The notes under the pieces were generated by a model. The model was not told the DNA's origin, ran no database searches, and was given only the letters and a program-made list of their open reading frames with translations. From Lineus longissimus (taxonomy: Eukaryota > Nemertea > Pilidiophora > Heteronemertea > Lineidae), in the NCBI RefSeq assembly GCF_910592395.1, contig NC_088309.1:8806501-8870500 (forward strand): DNA of 64,000 nucleotides, written 5' to 3'. Of the stretch, positions 55,026 through 64,000 are shown one piece after another; the first letter of the stretch is position 1, and the number at the start of each line of letters is the position of its first letter. The position numbers and the translations under genes are program-made.

Positions 55026-55985
55026 ACAGCTGAGAAACTTTCGAGGCACGCGAACTAAAGACGTTCTGGACATTTTGAGAACTGATCAAGACCTTGGAAC
55101 TTTTATTTTCATTATTTAAAAAGGACAAAATGTGCATGGATTTAAATGTGCTGTTTGGAACAGTTTAGTGTGCTATGAACTGGTGTATAGCTATGTGTAA
55201 ATAGTGACCATCGATCCCACATTTCCATCGATGAGTCTTGAATAATTTGATGTCGGAAAATGTTGGCTCCTCTTGCAGTGTTTGTTTTTACCCATAACCC
55301 CAGCTTGAATGACGTTAAGTTCGTCCATCACTTGGTACACAGTCCAACAGGCATTTTGAAGACAAAGCCTTTGCATATCAGCTTATACAGTGTTTTTGGA
55401 TGCAGTTCTTAATGGGTATATGAAATCACTGCCGAAGGAGTGAAGAAAATGTATTGGATTAAAAAGCACCGTTCTTCTGGAATCTCATCAATGAGGGTCT
55501 AATTTATTACTTCAATAATATCTCCGTCTAATCGATTCAGCATCAAAGTTTTGACAAATATAAAACATCATGATGTTGCCATGTAATTTCTAGAACTGGC
55601 ACCTCCAGAAGTTAGCTTGAAAGTTAAATTACCTATAGCCTTCTCAAAACCTTTATCGACCCCCTCACCCATGATAAGAAAGCAATTGCCAGTACTATGT
55701 CAAATGTGTACAAATTTGGATGTTTCGCTTGAAAAATACACAATATCATTTTCATTAGAGAGATGGCTCTGTCATAAATCTATGATACTACAACCTGACA
55801 GGCTAGCAGTGTTGCCAGATGTCATGAACAGATCATCTTGGCTAAGGAGAAACGACCTAATTCAGATGTTGGAACAGCCTCCGCCTTACCAGATCTGTCT
55901 ATGGCGGCCAGTTAACATGTTGTCCTTCTCGTGTCATTATCTATGGCATGTGTTCTATTTCATGACTATGGGATGAAAAAAAAAA

Positions 55986-58870
55986 TTGAGTGTCACTGGT
56001 TGACTGACTGACCATCGCAATATTGTCACAACCTCCCTGCTACAGAGCAAAGCTTGAGTGTCACTGGTTGACTGACTGACCGTCTCAATATTGTCACAAC
56101 CTCCCAACTACAGAGCACAGATTGTGTGTCATTGGTTGACTGACTGACTGACCGTCTCGATATTGTCACAACCTCCCAACTACAGAGCACAGATTGAGTA
56201 TCATTGGTTGACTGACTGACCGTCTCAATATTGTCACAACCTCCCTACTACAGAGCACAGCTTGAGTGTCACTGGTTGACTGACTGACCGTCTCAATATT
56301 GTCACAACCTCCCTACTACAGAGCCAAGCTTGAGTGTCACTGGTTGACTGACTGACCATCTCAATATTGTCACAACCTCCCTACTACAGAGCACAGCTTG
56401 AGTGTCACTGGTTGACTGACTGACCGTCGCAATATTGTCACAACCTCCCTACTGCAGAGCACAGCTTGAGTGTCACTGGTTGACTGACTGACCGTCTCGA
56501 TATTGTCACAACCTCCCAACTACAGAGCACAGATTGAGTGTCACTGGTTGACTGACTGACCATCTCAATATTGTCACAACCTCCCTACTGCAGAGCACAG
56601 CTTGAGTGTCACTGGTTGACTGACTGACCATCTCAATATTGTCACAACCTCCCAACTACAGAGCACAGATTGAGTGTCACTGGTTGACTGACTGACCATC
56701 TCAATATTGTCACAACCTCCCTACTACAGAGCACAGCTTGAGTGTCACTGGTTGACTGACTGACCATCTCAATATTGTCACAACCTCCCTACTGCAGAGC
56801 ACAGCTTGAGTGTCACTGGTTGACTGACTGACCGTCTCGATATTGTCACAACCTCCCAACTACAGAGCACAGCTTGAGTGTCATTGGTTGACTGACTGAC
56901 CGTCGCAATATTGTCACAACCTCCCTACCACAGAGCACAGATTGAGTATCATTGGTTGACTGACTGACTGACTGTCTCGATATTGTCACAACCTCCCTAC
57001 AGAGCACAGCTTGAGTGTCATTGGTTGACTGACTGACCGTCGCAATATTGTCACAACCTCCCTACCACAGAGCACAGATTGTGTGTCACTGGTTGACTGA
57101 CTGACTGACTGTCTCGATATTGTCACAACCTCCCTACTACAGAGCACAGCTTGAGTGTCACTGGTTGACTGACTGACCGTCTCGATATTGTCACAACCTC
57201 CCAACTACAGAGCACAGATTGAGTATCATTGGTTGACTGACTGACTGACCGTCTCAATATTGTCACAACCTCCCTACTACAGAGCAAAGCTTGAGTGTCA
57301 CTGGTTGACTGACTGACCATCTCAATATTGTCACAACCTCCCTACGACAGAGCACAGCTTGAGTGTCGCTGTTGACTGACTAACCGTCTCAATATTGTCA
57401 CAACCTCCCTACTACAGAGCACAGATTGAGTGTCATTGGTTGACTGACTGACTGACTGTCTCGATATTGTCACAACCTCCCTACAGAGCACAGATTGAGT
57501 GTCACTGGTTGACTGACTGACCGTCTCGATGTGGTCACAACCTCCCAACTACAGAGCACAGCTTGAGTGTCGTTGGTTGACTGACTGACCATCTCGATAT
57601 TGTCCAAACCTCCCTACTACAGAGCACAGCTTGAGTGTCACTGGTTGACTGACTGACCGTCTCGATATTGTCACAACCTCCCTACTACAGTGCACAGATT
57701 GTGTGTCATTGGTTGACTGACTGACTGACTGACTTTCTGGATATGGTCACAACCTCCCTACTACAGAGCACAGATTGAGTGTCATTGGTTGACTGACTGG
57801 CCGTCTCGATGTGGTCAGAACCTCCCAATTACAGAGCACAGCTTGAGTGTCACTGGTTGACTGACTGGCCGTCTCGATGTGGTCACAACCTCCCTACTAC
57901 AGAGCACAGCTTGAGTGTCACTGGTTGATTGACTGACCGTCTCGATATTGTCACAACCTCCCAACTACAGAGCACAGCTCGAGTGTCACTGGTTGACTGA
58001 CTGACTGTCTCGATGTTGTCACAACCTCCCTAGTACAGAGCACAGCTTGAGTGTCACTGGTTGACTGACTGACCGTCTCGATATTGTCACAACCTCCCAA
58101 CTACAGAGCACAGCTTGAGTGTCACTGGTTGACTGACTGACTGTCTCGATGTTGTCACAACCTCCCTAGTACAGAGCACAGCTTGAGTGTCACTGGTTGA
58201 CCGACTGACCATCTCAATATTGTCACAACCTCCCTTCTACAGAGTACAGATTGAGTGTCATTGGTTGACTGACTGACCGTCTCAATATTGTCACAACCTC
58301 CCTACTACAGAGCACAAATTGAGTGTCACTGGTTGACTGACTGACCGTCTCGATATTGTCACAACCTCCCAACTACAGAGTACAGCTTGAGTGTCACTGG
58401 TTGACTGACTGACCATCTCGATATTGTCCAAACCTCCCTGCTACAGAGCAAAGCTTGAGTGTCACTGGTTGACTGACTGACCGTCTCAATATTGTCACAA
58501 CCTCCCTATGACAGAGCACAGATTGTGTGTCATTGGTTGACTGACTGACTGACCGTCTCGATATTGTCACAACCTCCCTATTACAGAGCACAGATTGAGT
58601 GTCACTGGTTGACTGACTGACCGTCTCAATATTGTCACAACCTCCCTATTACAGAGCACAGATTGAGTGTCACTGGTTGACTGACTGACTCTCTCGATAT
58701 TGTTACAACTCCTTACAATAGAGCATGGATTGAATCTCATTGGTTAACTGACTGGCCATTTCAATGTTGTCACAATCTCCTAATTAAAGAGCACAGACCG
58801 AGTGTCATTGGTTGAGCGACTGGCCATCTTGGTATTGACACAACCTCAGTTTAGAGTACGAATTGAGTGT
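55986..58870. repeat. Minisatellite of 68-bp units, about 42 copies
   Basis: The unit reads TTGAGTGTCACTGGTTGACT, GACTGACCGTCTCAATATTG, TCACAACCTCCCTACTACAG and AGCACAGC. Copies vary by an extra or missing GACT, a missing ACTA, and by CAAT/CGAT, CTTGAG/ATTGAG and CACTGG/CATTGG states. The left boundary is sharp, next to an A-run. At the right the copies decay from about 58690 and stray words (GATTGTCACAACCTGG) continue to about 59030. Sixty-eight is not a multiple of three, and reading frames through it break, so it is noncoding. Confidence 0.97.
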
Positions 58871-59726
58871 GATTGTCACAACCTGGTCAGAAAGCAAGGG
58901 TTGTCTAATGTATCAGTATTCTCTGAACCCAGTCTAAGTGCCTGCTTAAGTTCGGTTGTTCAGTTTTTTCCACATTATTGTCACAGCCTGGCCATAGACG
59001 ACCCAGCAGATCTGCCGATGATGTGTCACAACCTTGACTTTTGGACCATAGCCAGAAATCCTGGTCGGAGACAGAACTATCAAGTCCCCATTTTTCCTTG
59101 ACAATGTATACTGTCTTCATGTTGGCAATATGTACAAGCAAAATGGATCAGCTAAAGGATATTACATGTAGAAACACACACAAGATCGGCTAAAACTTGG
59201 AACTTGCCGATGAAGCAATGGCACAAAAGGACCATACAGATGACAACCAAGGCCATAAGATATGAAAAGAATTCTGCAAGATGGACAGATAATAATATTT
59301 TTGTTTAATAAGTCACACAAAAACAGTAACATAGATTCTACAGCTAAATAACCTCACGCCTATAATTTAACCTGATATCACAAGATAAAAAGTTTTGATT
59401 TTAAGAATCCTCAGCAACATTATAAATCCTTGGAAGTCTACGCTTAATTGAAGCCTTGATATCGATAAACCCTTTTCTAGCTACCGGTATGAGGTAACTG
59501 ACAGCCTTAAAAATGGAGCCATTTTAGTTGAGACTTGGTAAAGTTTGATGATTTGAAGATTTTAAAGCCCTACACGAGAAATGCACTGTCAACAAAATGA
59601 GTATTTGCACACAGCCAGGACTGCAGCCTGGATGGGGTTGTGCCCAAGGTTTGTGTCAATTCAAGAGTTTCTTTCAGAATTGAGTTTCACGAAGAGCTGT
59701 CATCAACTTCAAATCACACCAGAGTA
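58871..59726. other. Gap between minisatellite and ABHD11 3' end
   Basis: Contains decayed minisatellite words on the left and the presumed ABHD11 3'UTR on the right. No coding exon or clear poly(A) signal was seen. Confidence 0.5.
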
Positions 59727-62700
59727 TCACAGATCACCTAAAAACTGCTTCACCCTCCTCGTGAATTCTGCTGGCTGATCGGAGTGTACCCAATGTCCAG
59801 CATTTGGGATGTGTTGGACTCCAGCCGTCGGAAATAAACGCTCAATGTCACCCATTGTGTCTTCACTGAAAAGAGTTAAGAATACTGTCAATTACAATAT
59901 CACAAATGTATATGAAAAGACCTCACACGTTTCATCATAAGAACTGAATTTCAGGTTCATACCCGGACTATTCAATCCAAAAATATTAAACTTGTACAAT
60001 CATCTATCCTTGTTTTATCAACAGGATTTCAGCTGTTTATTGGTTAAAAATGCCCTTTAATATAAAGAAGTTAAGAGTCGCACAAACCTGATATAACGAG
60101 AATTAGCTCCTCCCAAAAATAGAGTCTTCCCAAGAAATGCCTTTTCTTCACTGAAGTGTGGAAAGCCGAGTATAGTATCAAGGTTACTTCCGATGACATG
60201 TGGATCAGTACGGAAACAGTATTTTCCATTTGTTTTTTGTACATTCATTACAAGATAATGCCTCACAGATGCTTCCTGAAACAAAAGTATGTCTAGAGTT
60301 CAACTTTAAAACAACCAAGGAATTTCAATTTGATTGAAATACTTCACATTACTTCCCCAAGGTATTCCTGCTCATGCACCAATGGCTGCAAGTTTTACAG
60401 TCTGAGATGTTTACAGTCCAAGAGGCTCTGTGTGAAGGACATAATGGGCCGAATTTACGAAGGGTGTTTAAGAGTTAGACGCGTGTAAATTCTACATAAT
60501 CAGTTTCAGGGCCTAATGCGGTTTTCATGAAGAAACCCTGCAAGGCCCTGACTCTGTCTATTCAGACATTAAACGCTGTTTTAAGCTAAACACCCTTTGT
60601 AAATTCGGCCCAATGTGTTTCAAAGTTGCGTTAGGATTTTGGCAATGCATATGGGAGAAAATGGGGTACACTCTTTTCACCGGTTCCTTGCAAGATAGAG
60701 GAGTATGCATCAGTGATGTCACCAAATGTTGTGCAGCTTTCACAAAGGCTATGAACAGAATATAACTTACTTTAACAACTGATAATAATTGGTCAGCGGC
60801 ATCTCTCCTGGCAGCCGGTAAAGCCCCACTGTGATTAAATCTGACTTTTGCTAATGCATCAATTATTGCAAACATCTGTTGTCCACCAGTACTCATGCCA
60901 GGATTGGAATCGGCAACTATGAGATGATCAACTAGATTGGGCTGAAAATAAGAGGTGAGGTGTAAAATTTGAAACCCCCAAATGCTGCAAATGTTTTAGC
61001 ATGAGTGTCTCAACTTGGAGGATTATACTCTGAGGCACAACTGGGATGGGCCATTTTAGCACCCAAAAGACAAGAAGTGATCCTCATCAACCATTGCTAA
61101 CAGGATTTAAACATTCTCTACCTAGACAGTCCAGATTTTCAGTAACAGTCCCTCTGGAAGCACAGTATTAGTCAGTCAAAGAATTGTCTTTTTTACTTTG
61201 GTTTTTTCTGCGACTCTACAAACCTGTGTCAATGCTAGCACCATTGCAATCTTTCCACCCATACTGTGCCCTAAAATGCAGGCCTTCTTCCATTTGTAAT
61301 GATCCATCAATGCTTTGATATCTTGGCTCATGAGATGATAATCCATCTTTGGGACAGTGGGGCTAGATCCATGACAACGAACATCAACGGTCATAACCTG
61401 AAGAAAATCAAATCAGTGCTTTTTTATTTTGTAAGCCCAAATTAAGGAATGCATGGTGAATCCTAAATGATTTCATTGAGAGGCCTGACTATTTTATTTT
61501 GAACCTGAAAGCCTTTCCACAGAATTTTGGACACATTATTCTGTTGGGTGATCCAGGCTTGGAATACACCTCTAATGCTAAAAATTGGTAACCCCAAACA
61601 CATCACATCCAATAAGGCCTACCTGGTAACAGAGTGTATTGTCTATTTTCAGCTTTCTAATGTAATATATACCAGAAAATAAATGGCGTTTTCTATTATT
61701 TTAAAGTATAATGTATTAAGTATGGTCATTATGAATACAGTGGGGGAAGATGCAGCTGTGTCAGCACACCTTAATCAGCTGTGGTACTCCGGCATAGGGG
61801 TAATTTCATGGACTCAGTCAAATGTTTAGACATAGCAGAGCCTGGGTGGTATCAGATGCTTCCTTTTACGGCATATTGTTTTGTACGACAACAATCTTAT
61901 ATTAAAAAAAGTTAAACTGGAGGAACTTCTCTGCTAAATATTCCGGTTATTTAGGCAAACAGATTGGTTGGCTCAGACAAATCATTTACCTGGTTGAAAT
62001 TTTACTAAGATGGACTAGATACCCTGATTGAAAACCCACCATGGCACTGGTTTTGACAATTTCATTCAATTTACAACAGGATACCTACTGTTCTTTGTTC
62101 CCTGAAAGATTTGGCAAACATTCCCCAGTTCTTTCCAGATCCAAGTAAGCCATGAATAAGGACAAGAGGAACTTTCTGTGATTTCTTGTGACTTTCATAG
62201 ACATTATGGCTTAAAGTCACAATCTCATCCTCATTTGGAGCCAAACTGAAATGAAAATACAAATAGATCAAAATTGTTTTATGTTTCAGTTAACGTGTTG
62301 AGGAATGAATAAAGGTTTTATCTTACTAAATGTCTGTTGTCTCCCGTGTTATGCACTTCAATTTTGAATGACATCCTGAGCTTCAGGGACTTTCACTTGA
62401 TACAAACGACCTCCCTTCTGTAATGAGGGACTGTTAGTTGAACGGGTCATCAGTCCTTGACTGAGTTTACTTTCAGTTTAAATCATTTTGGTCAACTCAT
62501 CCACAGTCACAGTTAATACAGTATCAGTTCAGAGTTGCCAGTGAGTTGCAATGAGTTATGAGCCACCCAAGCTCTACAACTATACAACAATGCAACTATG
62601 GCCAGGTTGTGTCCTTGTCAGGCACCTTGACCGAGGATGGACTTGGATGCTGATGTCTCCTCTTCCGTGACTAGGCCTATACTGTGTAGACCTACTCTAC

Positions 62701-62956
62701 TGTGTTACCTCTAATACCTGTACCATGAATAATGAAACAAAAGTGATGTGGACATCGATTTAGATCACCATTAAGGTTTATAACAGTAATACCTGGGGAT
62801 TGCCGTGTGGCAATAAAACCTCTGAACTATATTGTCATTCTTAACTACAAATCCGGGGTCAAATTTCGGTTGAAAATGTGTTAAAATTGAGAAAAATCGT
62901 CTGCTAGCAAGACAAGTCATGCCAATTTTTCCAATCACGGAAATAAAACTACGCAT
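59727..62956 (-). CDS. ABHD11: ABHD11, mitochondrial alpha/beta-hydrolase (6 exons)
   Basis: ABHD11 is a mitochondrial serine hydrolase reported to protect the lipoylated 2-oxoglutarate dehydrogenase complex. Exons (minus strand): 62793-62956, 62089-62245, 61224-61397, 60771-60941, 60088-60275, 59727-59865. They join in phase to 330 codons plus stop; human ABHD11 is a little shorter. The N-terminus (about 1-50) is a Ser/Arg-rich targeting peptide; a second Met at 13 is an alternative start. The oxyanion loop HGLLGS is at 86-91, the nucleophile elbow GHSMGG at 150-155 (Ser152), the catalytic His in NAGHWVH (His309). Family motifs VDVRCHGSSP, MSQDIKALMD and VADSNPG are present. All introns are GT-AG. 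Its start codon is 93 bp from that of RAB35 on the other strand. Confidence 0.93.
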
Positions 62957-63049
62957 GCTCAGCTCAGACTATTGTTAAACTTCCGGTTCTGTAATTTGTG
63001 TAGCCCCTCCTCAAATGTTCATTAAAAAATAGGTGATTTCTTGTAAAAT
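62957..63049. promoter_or_regulatory. Bidirectional ABHD11/RAB35 promoter
   Basis: Only 93 bp separate the two start codons. The interval has an ETS-type core ACTTCCGG (62979-62986). An NRF1-like ACGCATGC at 62951-62958 overlaps the ABHD11 ATG. No TATA box is seen. True transcription starts may lie inside the opposite gene's first exon or intron. Confidence 0.7.
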
Positions 63050-63101
63050 ATGGCTCGGGAGTACGATCATCTATTTAAGTTGTTAATTATAGGGGACAGT
63101 G
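63050..63101 (+). CDS. RAB35: RAB35, first coding exon (gene continues beyond the window)
   Basis: ATG GCT CGG GAG begins MAREYDHLFKLLIIGDSG, nearly identical to the N-terminus of RAB35 small GTPases, which have Asp where this has Glu at position 4. The exon ends in the P-loop GDSG, one base into the next Gly codon structure, before GTAAGT at 63102. RAB35 controls endocytic recycling at the plasma membrane. Rab1 and Rab8 have different N-termini, making RAB35 the best call. No second exon (VGKSSLLLRF-like) was found up to 64000, so intron 1 exceeds 0.9 kb. Confidence 0.85.
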
Positions 63102-64000
63102 GTAAGTAAAATGTTAAGTTTGGTTCGTGATACCTCCTGAAATCGGAGATATTCGGAACCAAACCTTGGGGAAAGTTTCACTTCCATGGCCTCTGTATAT
63201 GCATAGTGTATCTGTGTACCAATGTACAGGAGATCATAGAAACAAGGTTATGTGGAGAGCAGTCATGTTATCTAAGTGAGTCATCAATAGGAAACTGACA
63301 GTTCAACAAGAACTATTGATTCATGCCACTTTTAAATGGTCATTGTGGTCTATTCAATTTTTGATGCATGACATCTGTCACTTGGAATTCATCATTGGAC
63401 AACAAGTCGCACGTCTCAGTCGGTGACAACGGCCTCTGACCTTTCTGTTAAAACATTACATTGGTGTGTGCCACTGTCAATGTTGCTGTATTTGAATGTT
63501 GTGAACGAATTTGTTGACTGCTCACACTGACGGCAGGAACTACAACATAAAGTAAAAGTCGAGTAAAAATAAGGATAGGCTAGGGAGATAGGGCTTCCCA
63601 AGTAACTGGACACTTGTGATTTTAGACAATCGACCCATTTAATGCAAGAGCGAGTGTTATATTTTACTGGAGTCGGATCATGTTGGAATAAATGATCACA
63701 CTGGGTGAGAAGCATAAGTTTAAATGAAACAGCCAGGTAATCTCATCAAATTCTCGGAAAGTACTTCGTGTTAGTCACTTCTAGAAAGGTGCCCTGTTGA
63801 AATAAAGAAAGTGTTGAGTGGCTGGTGAATTGTTCAACACCCACAAGCTGCTAGCTCAGTAATGATTAATCCATGCACACTTGTAACTCACATTAGATGA
63901 CTGATGGAGAAAGTAAACAAGTATATTTTGATTATCTACCTGTAGCACCCACTAGTTATCACAGGCTTTCTTGGATTCTGTTGTAGATATCTCGAACGCA
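63102..64000 (+). other. RAB35 intron 1 (partial)
   Basis: Begins GTAAGTAAAA. I found no exon, repeat or RNA gene in it. The open frame at 63416-63715 on the minus strand lacks any protein signature. Confidence 0.6.

Larger units (their letters stand above)
52514..55985. other. SUOX 3'UTR and downstream region with a possible extra terminal exon
   Basis: Most of it looks noncoding. At 54921-54940 a strong pyrimidine tract ends in TTCTTGCAG. The sequence after it is open in the SUOX frame for 27 codons to a TAG at 55023-55025 if joined to the donor at 52510. No other gene was recognised. Confidence 0.5.

Noticed and set aside
56986-58591. Repeated minus-strand reading frames with VSQSTSDTQSVLC-like repeats
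   Set aside because: They are translations of the 68-bp minisatellite. The unit is not a multiple of three and frames break often; no start, splice or family support.

Overview
This window is nuclear DNA from an invertebrate animal, probably marine. The genes have GT-AG introns, the protein-coding exons are metazoan mitochondrial and signalling genes, and the noncoding DNA is AT-rich with tRNA-derived SINEs, MITEs, a pogo-type transposon and minisatellites. I cannot name the species. All exon models below were read by eye from reading frame, splice signals and family conservation; no search or alignment was run.

Layout: (1) 196-2406, a pogo/Tigger-like DNA transposon with terminal inverted repeats and a broken two-part transposase. 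(2) 8609-49009, minus strand, MTO1 (mitochondrial tRNA wobble-uridine modification), 14 coding exons totalling 688 codons. One intron is about 34.6 kb long and contains an intronless orphan rhodopsin-class GPCR on the opposite strand (33573-34742). (3) 49010-50157, a 1.15-kb head-to-head interval between MTO1 and SUOX with a near-complete 172-bp hairpin, an E-box and repeated GGCGAAT motifs. (4) 50158-52513, plus strand, SUOX (mitochondrial sulfite oxidase), two coding exons, 572 codons; its stop codon overlaps a good splice donor, and a matching acceptor at 54941 would give a longer C-terminus. (5) 55986-about 58870, a 2.9-kb minisatellite of 68-bp units, about 42 copies. (6) 59727-62956, minus strand, ABHD11 (mitochondrial alpha/beta hydrolase), 6 exons, 330 codons. 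(7) 63050 onward, plus strand, the first coding exon of RAB35. Its start codon is only 93 bp from the ABHD11 start codon, so the two must share a promoter.

Three neighbouring genes (MTO1, SUOX, ABHD11) encode mitochondrial proteins, and two head-to-head pairs organise the right end. MTO1 uses taurine for tRNA modification and SUOX removes sulfite, so both connect to cysteine-sulfinate metabolism; co-regulation is an inference. The most interesting items are the nested GPCR with altered DRY and NPxxY motifs, the stop/donor overlap in SUOX, the hairpin in the MTO1/SUOX promoter, and mobile elements lying within tens of bases of MTO1 splice sites. I did not find a wholly new kind of system.
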